DNA from: Comamonadaceae bacterium
GTDB taxonomy: Bacteria; Pseudomonadota; Gammaproteobacteria; Burkholderiales; Burkholderiaceae_C
Assembly (NCBI GenBank): GCA_007280205.1
Contig: QYPX01000072.1
Location: 1-61,382 of the forward strand
Direction: 5' to 3'
Length of the DNA stretch: 61,382 nucleotides
In this document: one piece after another, positions 46,811-57,103 of the stretch
Layout: every line of letters starts with the position of its first letter
Numbering within the stretch: the stretch's first letter is position 1
Notes under the pieces: generated by a model
Seen by the model: only the letters and a program-made list of their open reading frames with translations
Databases searched by the model: none
Told to the model about the DNA's origin: nothing
Translations under genes and position numbers: made by a program

Positions 46811-47011
46811 AGTTGGGGACAGAGCTGGCCCACAACGCGCGAGCTGCGGTCTGTCCCGCAAGATAGACAGCCGACATCCCGTTTCAAGTTGGGGACAGAG
46901 CACGCTCACTTCGTGTAGCTTTGGTCTGTCCCACAAGATAGACAGCCGACATCCTGTTTCAAGTTGGGGACAGAGCACGCTCACTTCGTGTAGCTTTGGT
47001 CTGTCCCACAA
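46811..47011 (-). repeat. GGGACAGA/TCTGTCCC element, copies D-F in tandem
   Basis: Three copies begin with AGTTGGGGACAGAGC at 46811, 46887 and 46962, each ending CTGTCCC(A/G)CAA (46861, 46936, 47011). They are joined by a conserved spacer (GATAGACAGCCGACATCC, then GTTTCA), so the true repeat unit is about 75 bp. Copies E and F are nearly identical; D differs in its centre. They fill the space between the Crp/Fnr gene and the convergent lpd stop and may act as bidirectional hairpins. Confidence 0.9.
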
Positions 47012-47015
47012 AATC

Positions 47016-48416
47016 TCAGATATGCAGTGCGTGGCCGAGCGCGCGCAGTGCGGCTTCCTGCACCGCTTCACCCAGTGTCGGGTGCGCATGGATGGTGGCT
47101 GCAACGTCTTCCAGACAGGCACCCATTTCCAGTGAATGTGAGAACGCCGTGCTCAGTTCGGAGACCCCGATCCCCACGGCTTGCCAGCCGACGATCCTGT
47201 GGTTGTCGCGCCGCGCCACCACGCGCACAAAACCGTCGCCGGCTTCCAGCGTCATGGCGCGTCCGTTGGCAGCGAACGGGAAACTGGCCTGGATGCAGTC
47301 CAGACCAGCCAGCGCCGCCTGCTGCGGCATCTGGCCCGCCACCACAATTTCGGGGTCCGTGAAGCAGACCGCAGCAATCGCCGCCGGCGCAAAGCGACGC
47401 CGCTTGCCGGCGATGATTTCGGCCACCAGTTCGCCTTGCGCCATGGCACGGTGCGCCAGCATGGGCTCACCCGTCACATCCCCAATCGCCCAGACGTTGC
47501 GCATCGAGGTTTTACACTGATCGTCGATCTTCACGGCGCGGCCATTCATGTCGAGCAGCAGGGACTCCAGGCCAAAGCCCTGGCTGCGCGGCGCGCGGCC
47601 AATCGCCACCAGCACCTGATCGGCTGGCAGTTCCGAGATTTCACCACTCGCGTTGCTGAGCTGCACCGCATCGCCCGCTGCGTTGAGCCCCCGCACCTTG
47701 CAGCCCAGCAGCACTTGCACGCCGAGTTTGCGCAGCGAGGCAGCGACCGGCTTCACCAGTTCCTCGTCGTAGATCGGCAGGATGCGCTCCAGCGCTTCCA
47801 CCACGGTCACTTCAGCGCCGAGCTTGCGGTAGACGATGCCGAGTTCGAGGCCGATATAGCCGGCGCCGACCACCACCATGCGTTTCGGTAGTGTGGTCGG
47901 TGACAGCGCCTGTGTCGAGGAGATGACGCGACCGCCAAACGGCAGACCCGGCAGGGTGACTTCGCTGGAGCCGGTCGCCAGCAGCAGGTGCTCGCAAACG
48001 ATGCGTTGCGCTGCTGCGGCGTTGGCTGGCTGCACCTCGACCGTCTTGCCGTCGACGACCCGCGCCCAGCCTTTGATGACGGTGACGCCGTTCTTCTTGA
48101 GCAAGGCTGCCACACCCTGCGTCAGACGCCGGACGATGCCGTCTTTCCAGCGCACGGTCTGCGTCAGGTCAATGCGCGGCGCGTCAACCTGGATGCCCAG
48201 GGGCGATTTGCCGGCGTAGTGGCAGGTTTGGTGAAACGCCTCGGCGGCATGGATCAGTGCCTTGGACGGAATGCAGCCAATGTTCAGACAGGTGCCGCCG
48301 AGTTGTTCGCCCTCGATCAGCGTGGTGGTGATACCGAGTTGCCCGGCACGAATGGCGGCGACATAGCCACCGGGACCGCCGCCAATGATGAGCAGCGTGG
48401 TTTGCAGTGTCTCCAT
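47016..48416 (-). CDS. lpdV: Dihydrolipoyl dehydrogenase (E3) of the branched-chain complex
   Basis: A 466-residue flavoenzyme that reoxidises the lipoyl arm of E2 with NAD+. FAD site [20 protein letters not shown], redox disulfide [20 protein letters not shown] (about residues 40-59), NAD site [20 protein letters not shown] (about 180-199), and catalytic His in [16 protein letters not shown] are present. Last gene of the operon E1alpha-E1beta-E2-E3, 3 bp after the E2 stop. Confidence 0.93.
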   Translation of the reverse strand: METLQTTLLIIGGGPGGYVAAIRAGQLGITTTLIEGEQLGGTCLNIGCIPSKALIHAAEAFHQTCHYAGKSPLGIQVDAPRIDLTQTVRWKDGIVRRLTQGVAALLKKNGVTVIKGWARVVDGKTVEVQPANAAAAQRIVCEHLLLATGSSEVTLPGLPFGGRVISSTQALSPTTLPKRMVVVGAGYIGLELGIVYRKLGAEVTVVEALERILPIYDEELVKPVAASLRKLGVQVLLGCKVRGLNAAGDAVQLSNASGEISELPADQVLVAIGRAPRSQGFGLESLLLDMNGRAVKIDDQCKTSMRNVWAIGDVTGEPMLAHRAMAQGELVAEIIAGKRRRFAPAAIAAVCFTDPEIVVAGQMPQQAALAGLDCIQASFPFAANGRAMTLEAGDGFVRVVARRDNHRIVGWQAVGIGVSELSTAFSHSLEMGACLEDVAATIHAHPTLGEAVQEAALRALGHALHI

Positions 48417-48419
48417 GGC

Positions 48420-49754
48420 TTACTCCACGAACAGGGTGGCCGGGCACTCAAGATAGCCCCGCAGCAGTTGGACAAACTCGGCGCCGTGCATGCCGTCCAC
48501 CACGCGATGGTCGAAAGAGGAAGACAGGTTCATCATCTGCCGCGCCACCACCGCGCCATTGCGGATCATGGGTCGCTCGACCATGCGGTTCACGCCCACG
48601 ATGGCGACTTCCGGGTGGTTGATGACCGGTGTGCTGACGATGCCGCCGAGCGCTCCGAGGCTGGTGATAGTGATGGTGGATCCTGTCAGTTCCTCGCGTG
48701 TGACCTTGCCGGCGCGCGCCGCCTCGCTCAGGCGCAGCACCTCGGCGGCGCAGGCCCACAGGTCGCGCGTTTCGGCGTGGCGCAAGACGGGCACCATGAG
48801 CCCGCCATCGGTCTGCGTTGCCACGCCCAGATGCACGGCTGCATAGCGCGTCACCACCGCGCCCTCGTCGTCGTAGCGCGCGTTGACCTGCGGAAACTCG
48901 CGCACCGCCAGTACCACGGCACGCACCAGGAAGGGCATCAGGGTCAGGCGAGGGCGCTGTGTGCCGTACTTGGCATTCAGGCGCGTGCGCAGGGCTTCAA
49001 GCTCGGTCACATCGATCTCTTCGACGTAAGTGAAGTGCGGTATGCGGCGCTTGGCCTCCTGCATCTTCTGCGCAATCTTGCGCCGCAGGCCAATCACCGG
49101 GATCGATTCTTCGGCGCTGCGCTGGGTGTAACGCTGGTCGGCCTGCGTCGCACTGGTCGCTTGTCCGGCACGGCCCGCATAGGCGTCCAAGTCCTGCTGC
49201 GTGATGCGCCCCGCCATTCCCGTACCCGCTACAAACTGCAACTCAATGCCAAGGTCCCAGGCGCGGCGTCGCACTGCGGGGGAGGCGATCGGTTTGTCGC
49301 CGCTGGCGCGGGCATGAACGGTGGCAACTCCCGTTGCAGCGGCCGCTTCCCGCTGTGCAGGCGGTGGTGCCGCGACCGTCGCTGTCGGCTCGACGACGGT
49401 CGCGGGTGCCGACGATCGATCCGGCGCCGGGCCGCCTCAAGCCGGATCAGCCCCCTCGGGGGGCAGCGACGACGCGATGCGCGGAGCGTGGGGGCTTGAT
49501 TTTCCCGTGCCTTCGACTTCAATCTGAATCAGGTCAGAGCCAACAGCCATCACCTGGCCGACGGCGCCACCCAGCAAGAGCACCTTGCCAGCCACCGGTG
49601 ATGGAATTTCGACCGTGGCCTTGTCGGTCATGACATCGGCCAGAATCTGGTCTTCGGCCACCAGATCGCCGACCTTGACATACCAGGCGACAAGCTCGAC
49701 TTCGGCAATGCCTTCGCCAATGTCGGGCATCTTGATTGTGTGAATTCCCATCAT
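48420..49754 (-). pseudogene. bkdB: Dihydrolipoyl acyltransferase (E2), interrupted by in-frame TGA
   Basis: E2 of the branched-chain 2-oxoacid dehydrogenase complex, broken into two same-frame pieces by TGA at 49437-49439. The first piece (105 residues from the ATG at 49754, overlapping the E1beta stop) is a lipoyl domain with the lipoylated Lys in MTDKATVEIPSP. Beyond the stop an Ala/Pro linker continues to the subunit-binding domain (SPAVRRRAWDLGIEL) and the catalytic domain with SSSFDHRVVDGMHG. The stop lies in a palindromic element inserted in the linker; the other copy has TGG at the matching codon. Read through, the protein would be about 444 residues, a normal length. Readthrough, restart downstream or a sequencing error are alternatives to loss. 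Confidence 0.85.
49425..49495. repeat. Gene-invading palindromic element, copy 2 (inside E2 linker)
   Basis: A 71-bp segment matching 22467-22538 over most of its length, with the identical core GCCCCCTCGGGGGGCAGCGA and identical 12-bp right end GAGCGTGGGGGC. E2 reads it in the antisense orientation compared with the hydantoinase. The position 49437 is T where copy 1 has C, which creates the stop codon. Confidence 0.85.
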
Positions 49755-50772
49755 GCCTCCAGCGTGCGTTTGAACGCAGCGCCCACGCGCGCCGGTCCGG
49801 GAAAGTAAGCCCATTCCTGGGCATGCGGGTAGGGTGTGTCCCAGCCGGTCACGCGCTCGATCGGTGCTTCCAGGTGATAGAAACAGTGCTCCTGGATCAG
49901 TGACACCAGTTCCGCGCCGAAGCCGCTGGTGCGTGTTGCTTCATGCAGCACGATGCAGCGTCCGGTCTTCTTGACGGAGTTGACGATAGTCTCCAGATCA
50001 AGCGGCCAGATCGAGCGCAGGTCGATGATCTCGGCGTCGATGCCGGTCTCGTTGGCGGCGGCCTCGGCCACAAAAACCATGGTGCCGTAGGTAATGACGG
50101 TCAGGGCCTGGCCCGGCCTGAATACTGCTGCCGTGTCCAACGGAACTGTGTAATAGCCCTCGGGCACATTGCCCATAGCGTGCTTGGACCAGGGCACCAC
50201 CGGCTTGTCGTGGTGGCCATCAAACGGGCCGTTGTAGAGGCGTTTGGGTTCCAGAAAGATCACGGGGTCGTCGTTCTCGATCGAGGCAATCAGCAGACCC
50301 TTGGCGTCGTAGGGATTCGATGGCATCACGGTGCGCAGACCGCAGACCTGGGTGAACACGGATTCCGGGCTCTGGCTGTGTGTCTGGCCGCCGTAGATGC
50401 CACCGCCGCAGGGCATGCGGATCGTGATCGGTGCCGTGAAATCGCCGACCGAGCGGTAGCGCAGGCGCGCTGCCTCCGACACGATCTGATCGGTTGCCGG
50501 GTAAACGTAATCTGCAAACTGGATTTCGATCACCGGGCGCAGGCCGTAGGCACCCATGCCCACCGCTGTGCCAACGATGCCGCCTTCGGAAATCGGCGCG
50601 TCGAACACGCGCGAGGTGCCGTACTTCTTCTGCAGACCTTCGGTGCAGCGAAAGACGCCGCCAAAATAGCCAACGTCCTGGCCGTAGACAACGACGTTGT
50701 CGTCGCGCTCCAGCATCACATCCATGGCCGAGCGCAGCGCCTGGATCATCGTCATAGGGGTGGTTTCCATCA

Positions 50773-50773
<1 letters not shown>
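49751..50773 (-). CDS. bkdA2: Branched-chain 2-oxoacid dehydrogenase E1 beta subunit
   Basis: A 340-residue transketolase-like subunit. DNVVVYGQDVGYFGGVFRCT (about residues 24-43), FDAPISEGGIVGTAVGMGAY (about 58-77) and the C-terminal TRTSGFGAELVSLIQEHCFY are typical. Together with E1 alpha it decarboxylates the 2-oxoacids of valine, leucine and isoleucine and transfers the acyl group to lipoyl-E2. It overlaps both neighbours by a few bases (ATGA). Start choice among several early ATGs is uncertain by a few residues. Confidence 0.93.
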
Positions 50774-52074
<1,301 letters not shown>

Positions 52075-52077
52075 TTA

Positions 52078-52111
52078 GCCAGCGTTGCCCAAACCATGCG
52101 GCAACGCTGGC
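52078..52111. promoter_or_regulatory. 12-bp perfect inverted repeat upstream of the bkd operon
   Basis: GCCAGCGTTGCC and GGCAACGCTGGC with a 10-nt loop, 64 bp upstream of the E1alpha start. No T-tract follows on either strand. It could be an operator, an attenuator-like leader hairpin or another repeat. The rest of 52015-52423 holds the inverted repeat at 52253-52270 and no convincing gene. Confidence 0.4.
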
Positions 52112-52252
52112 GGGATCACCGCTCGCCTTGCTTGCAGGGGGAAGCATAACGGATTTTGACGATCATGCCCGCCGCTTGCTGTGGCAGAGCTTGGGGTGCG
52201 AGTCCCCGCCTCATACTGTCAAATGCCCAGAAAACGAAGTTCCAGTGCAGAC

Positions 52253-52270
52253 TAACTTGCTTGCAAGTTA
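52253..52270. promoter_or_regulatory. Inverted repeat TAACTTGC-TT-GCAAGTTA
   Basis: Eight-base perfect arms with a two-base centre in the gap between the divergent bkd operon and GNAT gene, about 155 bp from the GNAT start. The spacing suits a dimeric regulator site; no regulator gene is adjacent. Confidence 0.35.
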
Positions 52271-52423
52271 TGTCGCAACTAAGTCGGCGGGAACCCATAC
52301 CCCAAGCTCTGCGGGTGGCGTTTGTAGTTGACCTTCCATAAGCAGCGCAAGCCGACGTTCAAACTTGTCCGCCAATTCGACATGCGAGAAAGCATAGACT
52401 AGTGCACCAAATTTCTCTTTCGC

Positions 52424-52993
52424 ATGAACACCCTAGTTGCAGACCTCTGTATTCTCGAACCTCAAGCGGTAAGTCATGCTCGTGAGATGTTCGCAGTCTT
52501 GTCCGATCCAGCAATCTACGAATTTGAGAACAGTCCGCCGCAGTCAGAAGATTGGCTGGTTAACCGCTTCAAGAAGCTTGAGTCGAGACAGTCCCCGGAT
52601 GGAAAGCAACATTGGCTGAACTGGGTTATTCGACTTTCCAACAAGGAACTGGCTGGCTATGTTCAGGCAACTGTCCTTGAAACCGGACTGTGCTACGTCG
52701 CGTACGAACTCTCAAGCAAATATTGGCGAAAGGGTTTGGGTCGCAGTGCGGTAGCCGCAATGCTGCGTGAACTTGCTTCAAATTACAAAGTTAGCACAGT
52801 CGTTGCAGTGCTCAAGGCACAGAACTTTCGTTCTCACGCTCTGCTGATGAATCTTGGCTTCCATTCAGCAGAAGCAGAAGTGATTTCATTGGTCAATCCA
52901 GAGGCGGATGAAGTTGTTTTGTCTAAGCCACTTCTAAGTTCAGGAAGCCCATCGCAAGGCGTGGGGGTGTATGGTTGTTTGCCGCTGGCGTGA
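52424..52993 (+). CDS. GNAT-family N-acetyltransferase
   Basis: A 189-residue acetyltransferase. The acetyl-CoA loop is YWRKGLGRSAVAAMLRELAS (about residues 101-120, R-x-x-G-x-G type), and AQNFRSHALLMNLGFHSAEA (about 137-156) forms the typical C-terminal part. It resembles RimJ/RimL- or resistance-type enzymes; the target cannot be told. Its codon use is visibly more A+T-rich than the neighbours, which suggests recent acquisition. The last ~18 residues look like run-on sequence. Confidence 0.8.
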   Translation: MNTLVADLCILEPQAVSHAREMFAVLSDPAIYEFENSPPQSEDWLVNRFKKLESRQSPDGKQHWLNWVIRLSNKELAGYVQATVLETGLCYVAYELSSKYWRKGLGRSAVAAMLRELASNYKVSTVVAVLKAQNFRSHALLMNLGFHSAEAEVISLVNPEADEVVLSKPLLSSGSPSQGVGVYGCLPLA

Positions 52994-53038
52994 AATTGGT
53001 ATATATTTGGTATCTATCACTTGCTCCAGAAAGCTGCC

Positions 53039-53311
53039 ATGAAGTCCAACATCGATTCGCCCGCGCGCGCCAAGCTGTTTTTCCACGGGCGCAGCCAGGC
53101 GGTGCGCCTGCCCAAAGAGTTTCGCTTTGAAGGGACAGAGGTTTTTGTTCGCCGCGTGGGGGCCGACGTGGTGCTGAGCAGCCAGGCAAAGGCGCCGATG
53201 CAGAACCTGCTGAGCGCGCTCGATGAGTTTGAGCCGGGGTTCATCATGGAGCGTTCGCAGCCTGCGCGCCAGGATGATCGTGAAGCGCTGTTCTCTGTGG
53301 CCAAGGGCTGA
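53039..53311 (+). CDS. vapB: VapB-type antitoxin (SpoVT/AbrB fold)
   Basis: A 90-residue swapped-hairpin DNA-binding antitoxin: [20 protein letters not shown] is the diagnostic N-terminal motif, followed by a toxin-binding tail. I chose the ATG at 53039; a longer frame from 53021 has no ribosome site. TTGGTATATATTTGGTATC just upstream (about 52997-53015) contains direct TTGGTAT repeats and may hold promoter and operator. First gene of a VapBC pair. Confidence 0.88.
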   Translation: MKSNIDSPARAKLFFHGRSQAVRLPKEFRFEGTEVFVRRVGADVVLSSQAKAPMQNLLSALDEFEPGFIMERSQPARQDDREALFSVAKG

Positions 53312-53319
53312 GTCGGGCC

Positions 53320-53742
53320 ATGAGTACTGCCTCACAAAGCCTGCCCATTCGCTATTTGCTCGATACCCATATTTGCACCTACGTGATCAATGCCCGGCCG
53401 GCTGCCGTGCTGGCGCGCTTTGTCGAGCACGAAGTCGACGGCTTGGGCATTTCAGCGATCACCGCCAGCGAGCTGTACTGGGGCGTGTGCAAGAGTGGCT
53501 CCGTGCGCAATCGCACGACGCTGGAGAAGTTTCTGTCTCCTTTGGCTGTGCTCGACTACGACCTTGGCGCTGCGCGCAAATACGGTGAGCTGCGGGCTTA
53601 CCTGGAGCAGCAAGGCACGCCAATAGGCCCGCTTGACCAGCAGATCGCTGCCCACGCGCTTGCGCTTGACGTCACGCTGGTGACCAACAACGTGCGCGAG
53701 TTTGAAAGAGTACCGGGGCTGCGGCTGGAAAACTGGATTTGA
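53320..53742 (+). CDS. vapC: VapC-type PIN-domain toxin
   Basis: A 140-residue PIN ribonuclease; VapC proteins usually cleave initiator tRNA or rRNA. Active-site acids are Asp15 (YLLDTHICTYVI), the Glu in ISAITASELYWGV, and Asp residues in GPLDQQIAAHALALD and VTNNVREFERVPGL. It begins 8 bp after vapB. It is a different subfamily from the PIN toxin at 1970-2467. Confidence 0.9.
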   Translation: MSTASQSLPIRYLLDTHICTYVINARPAAVLARFVEHEVDGLGISAITASELYWGVCKSGSVRNRTTLEKFLSPLAVLDYDLGAARKYGELRAYLEQQGTPIGPLDQQIAAHALALDVTLVTNNVREFERVPGLRLENWI

Positions 53743-53848
53743 AGCACCGCCGAGCGCCTGTATCAGCCTGAACGCCAGGTCATTTGCCTTATGATTCCCG
53801 ACGACCTGCCGGCGCTCCCGCGTCGACGCCCGCTATTGGAGAATCCTG

Positions 53849-54466
53849 GTGCAATTAGTTTGTCTTGATCTTGAAGGTGTGCTGGTTCCGGAAATCTGGA
53901 TTGAATTTGCGCAGCGTACCGGCATTGCGGAATTGCGCCGCACGACGCGCGACGAGCCCGATTACGACAAGTTGATGAAATACCGGCTCGATCTGCTGCG
54001 CCAGCATGGGCTCGGTTTGCGCGACATCCGCGAGGTCATTTCCGGGACGCATCCACTGGCTGGTGCCAAGGAGTTTCTCGACACACTGCGGCGCGACTAC
54101 CAGGTGATCATTCTTTCTGACACTTTTTACGAATTCGCCATGCCGCTGATGGAGCAACTTGGCATGCCAACGCTGATGTGCCACAAGCTCGAAGCCGACG
54201 CCAACGGCATGCTGGTGAACTACCACCTGCGCATGCCGAACCAGAAGATGGAAGCGGTGCGACGCTTCAAGGAAATCAGGTTCAAGGTTATTGCCGCCGG
54301 CGATTCCTACAACGACACGGCGATGCTGGCCGAGGCCGATGCAGGCATACTGTTTTGCCCGCCGCAAAACGTGATCGATGAATTTCCGAATTTTCCCGTC
54401 ACACGCAACTATGCAGAGTTGCGTACGGAAATCGACAAGGCGAGCGCAAGTCCACCCACAGCATGA
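53849..54466 (+). CDS. thrH: ThrH, phosphoserine phosphatase/homoserine phosphotransferase
   Basis: A 205-residue HAD-superfamily enzyme, normal length for ThrH. Motif I is CLDLEGVLVPE (the family has Asp-x-Glu in place of Asp-x-Asp), motif II VIILSDTFYEF, motif III/IV VIAAGDSYNDTAMLAEADAG. It dephosphorylates phosphoserine and can phosphorylate homoserine, linking serine and threonine synthesis. It starts with GTG and its stop overlaps the start of the ABC ATPase gene (ATGA), an unexpected translational coupling. Confidence 0.93.
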   Translation: MQLVCLDLEGVLVPEIWIEFAQRTGIAELRRTTRDEPDYDKLMKYRLDLLRQHGLGLRDIREVISGTHPLAGAKEFLDTLRRDYQVIILSDTFYEFAMPLMEQLGMPTLMCHKLEADANGMLVNYHLRMPNQKMEAVRRFKEIRFKVIAAGDSYNDTAMLAEADAGILFCPPQNVIDEFPNFPVTRNYAELRTEIDKASASPPTA

Positions 54467-56055
54467 CGACAGCGCGCCTTCAGCTTACTGACATCAGCAA
54501 GGGCTATCCTGGTGTGCGCGCCAATGACGCGGTGTCGATGAGCGTCATGCCGGGCGAAATCCATGCGGTTCTGGGTGAAAACGGCGCTGGCAAATCGACC
54601 CTGATGAAGATCATTTACGGTGCGGTCAAGCCCGACGCCGGCAGCATTCTGTTCAACGGCCAGCCGGTGCAGATCCGCAACCCGCAGGAAGCGCGCGCCT
54701 TGGGCGTCGCCATGGTGTTTCAGCACTTCAGCCTGTTTGGCACCATCACCGTGGCCGAGAACGTCTGGCTGGGGCTGGACAAGAGCCTGAGTCTGGCCGA
54801 AGTGACGCAGAGCATCACTGCCAAGGCGTCCGAGTACGGACTCGACATAGACCCGACGCGCCCGGTGCACACCTTGAGTGTGGGTGAGATGCAGCGCGTT
54901 GAAATCATCCGCGCTTTGCTGACGCAGCCGCAACTGCTGATTCTCGATGAGCCGACGTCGGTGCTGGTGCCGCAAGCCGTGGAGAAGCTGTTTGTGGTGC
55001 TGAAAAAAGTGGCCAGCGCGGGTTGCAGCATTCTGTACATCAGCCACAAGCTGCATGAAATCCGCGCGCTGTGCGACGTCTGTACCGTGTTGCGCAGCGG
55101 CAGGGTGACCGGAGTTTGCCAGCCGGCGCAGGAGTCCAATGCCTCTTTGTCGCGCCTGATGATTGGGGCTGAGCCGCCCAAACTGACGCGGCGGCAGTCG
55201 CAACTGGGTGCACCGGTGCTGCGTGTGTGCGCGCTGTCGCTGCCGCGCGAGGACCAGTTCGGTGTGGATCTCCACGATGTCACGCTCGAAGTTCATGCCG
55301 GCGAGGTGGTGGGCATTGCGGGTGTTTCGGGCAATGGGCAAAAGGAGTTGCTCTACGCCTTGTCGGGCGAGGATGTTCGCTCGCCAAAGGGAACGATTGA
55401 GATCGGCGACGTCGACGCATCGGGCTTGCGTCCGAAGGCGCGGCGCCAGCTTGGCCTGCATTTTGTTCCCGAGGAGCGGCTTGGACGGGGCGCGGTACCG
55501 ACGTTAGGCCTCTCACACAACCTGTTGCTGACACGCAGCGAAGCCATTTCGCATCCGCGCTTTGCCGGTGGCTGGATCGGTGTCAAGCAGCTTGAAGGCC
55601 ATGCCAGGCGCATCATCGAACGCTTCCATATCAAGGCTTCCGGTCCGACTGCAGTGGCGCGCTCACTCTCCGGCGGCAATCTGCAGAAGTACATCGTCGG
55701 TCGGGAGATTGACGCCAATCCCAAGTTGTTCATCGTGTCGCAGCCGACCTGGGGTGTGGATGTAGGCGCAGCAGCGCAGATTCGGGGTGAAATTCTGGCC
55801 ATGCGCGACGCCGGCTGTGCCGTGCTGCTGGTCAGCGAAGAGCTCGACGAGTTGTTCGAACTCTGCGACCGCGTGCACGTGATGGCGCGCGGTCGCCTCT
55901 CGCCGGCCTTGCCGATCGCCCAGGCGACGGTTGAGAAAGTGGGGGAGTGGATGAGCGGTCTTTGGGATCTTGCGGGACAGACCGCAGTTACGCGAAGCGA
56001 ACCAGCTCTGTCCCCAACACGAAACGAGATGTTCACCGGGGCGCAGCATGCTTAG
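54463..56055 (+). CDS. BMP-type nucleoside ABC importer ATPase (double ATPase)
   Basis: A 530-residue protein with two tandem nucleotide-binding domains, as in YufO/RbsA-like importers. The N-terminal half has Walker A GENGAGKS (about residues 38-45) and signature LSVGEMQRVEIIRAL. The C-terminal half has a degenerate Walker A near GVSGNGQKEL (about 286-295) and LSGGNLQKYIVGREI. The last ~30 residues after MSGLWDLA are encoded by repeat copy G (55970-56018) and run to the stop at 56053-56055, a tail foreign to the family. Overlaps thrH and the first permease gene. Confidence 0.9.
   Translation: MTTARLQLTDISKGYPGVRANDAVSMSVMPGEIHAVLGENGAGKSTLMKIIYGAVKPDAGSILFNGQPVQIRNPQEARALGVAMVFQHFSLFGTITVAENVWLGLDKSLSLAEVTQSITAKASEYGLDIDPTRPVHTLSVGEMQRVEIIRALLTQPQLLILDEPTSVLVPQAVEKLFVVLKKVASAGCSILYISHKLHEIRALCDVCTVLRSGRVTGVCQPAQESNASLSRLMIGAEPPKLTRRQSQLGAPVLRVCALSLPREDQFGVDLHDVTLEVHAGEVVGIAGVSGNGQKELLYALSGEDVRSPKGTIEIGDVDASGLRPKARRQLGLHFVPEERLGRGAVPTLGLSHNLLLTRSEAISHPRFAGGWIGVKQLEGHARRIIERFHIKASGPTAVARSLSGGNLQKYIVGREIDANPKLFIVSQPTWGVDVGAAAQIRGEILAMRDAGCAVLLVSEELDELFELCDRVHVMARGRLSPALPIAQATVEKVGEWMSGLWDLAGQTAVTRSEPALSPTRNEMFTGAQHA
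55970..56018 (+). repeat. GGGACAGA/TCTGTCCC element, copy G (within ATPase 3' end)
   Basis: TTGCGGGACAGACCGCAGTT at the left and CAGCTCTGTCCCCAAC at the right, nearly the same as copy A (39957-40006). Here it lies in frame inside the coding sequence and encodes AGQTAVTRSEPALSPT. Confidence 0.88.
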
Positions 56056-57103
56056 GCTCGAAGCCCGGCCTGCGCCGTCCAGTGTCTGGAGCTATGCCTC
56101 GCCCCTGCTGGCACTGCTGCTGACCGTGCTGATTGGCGTAGCGCTGTTTGCGGCGCTGGGCAAGGACCCGGTGAGCGGCTTGCGCGTCTTCTTCTGGGAG
56201 CCGATCCGCAGCGCCTACGCGCTGGGTGAGCTGACCGTCAAGGCAACGCCTTTGCTGCTGATTGCGCTGGGTCTGGCGGTCTGTTTTCGCTCCAACGTCT
56301 GGAACATCGGCGCCGAGGGCCAGTATGTGCTGGGCGCCATTGCTGCCGGTGGCGTGGCTTTGCTGGCCGACCAGAACAGCAGTGGCTGGATTGTGGTCCC
56401 CATCCTGCTCGCGGGCGTGGCCGGTGGCATGGTCTGGGCTGGCATCACAGCCTGGCTGCGCGATCGCTTCAACGCCAACGAGATTCTGGTCAGCCTGATG
56501 CTGGTCTATGTCGCCGTGCAGTTGCTGAGCTACCTGGTGTCGGGCCCATGGAAAGACCCGCAGGGCTACAACTTTCCGCAGACCCAGACCTTTGCCCTGG
56601 TGACGCGCATCCCGCGCCTGTTTGACGGCTCACGCATCAGCATTGGCGTTTTTCTTGCGCTGCTGGGCGTGCTGGCGTCCTGGATCTTCCTGTTTCGCAC
56701 GCGCGCCGGCTTTTCGTTGCAGGTGGGTGGTCTGGCACCGGCCGCGGCGCGCTACGCCGGGTTTTCTTCGCGCAGTGCCCTGTGGGTTGCCTTGTTGATC
56801 TCGGGTGCCAGTGCCGGCCTGGCTGGCGCGCTGGAAGTGGCCGGTCCCATCGGGCAACTCACGCCCTATGTGCCGGCGGGATACGGCTTTGCCGCCATCA
56901 TCGTCGCTTTTGTCGGTCGCCTGCATCCGGTGGGCATGGTTCTTTCCGCTTTGCTGATGAGCATGTTCTACATTGGTGGCGAACTGGCGCAGTCGCGCCT
57001 GGGCTTGCCCAAGTCGCTGACCGGCGTTTTTCAGGGACTCTTGCTGTTTTGCCTGCTGGCCTGCGACACGCTGGTCAATTACCGACTGAAGTGGGGCAAG
57101 TGA
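56048..57103 (+). CDS. BMP-type ABC importer permease 1 (YufP-like)
   Basis: A 351-residue inner-membrane permease with about nine hydrophobic segments; RSNVWNIGAEGQYVLGAIAA (about residues 79-98) and VPAGYGFAAIIVAFVGRLHP (about 276-295) are typical of the BPD_transp_2 family. I chose the ATG at 56048, overlapping the ATPase stop by 8 bp; an earlier in-frame start at 55970 would only translate the repeat. Confidence 0.9.
   Translation: MLRLEARPAPSSVWSYASPLLALLLTVLIGVALFAALGKDPVSGLRVFFWEPIRSAYALGELTVKATPLLLIALGLAVCFRSNVWNIGAEGQYVLGAIAAGGVALLADQNSSGWIVVPILLAGVAGGMVWAGITAWLRDRFNANEILVSLMLVYVAVQLLSYLVSGPWKDPQGYNFPQTQTFALVTRIPRLFDGSRISIGVFLALLGVLASWIFLFRTRAGFSLQVGGLAPAAARYAGFSSRSALWVALLISGASAGLAGALEVAGPIGQLTPYVPAGYGFAAIIVAFVGRLHPVGMVLSALLMSMFYIGGELAQSRLGLPKSLTGVFQGLLLFCLLACDTLVNYRLKWGK

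Noticed and set aside
46730-47135. Small frames over the triplicated repeat
   Set aside because: They are repetitive translations of the hairpin elements on both strands without start signals or family resemblance.
52180-52215. tRNA-like stretch (GGGGTGCGAGTCCCCGCC)
   Set aside because: It resembles a T-arm only loosely; no GTTCGA loop, acceptor stem or anticodon arm can be drawn around it.
52240-53000. Integron gene cassette around the GNAT gene
   Set aside because: The inverted repeat at 52253 does not match the attC core sites on both ends and no integrase is visible.
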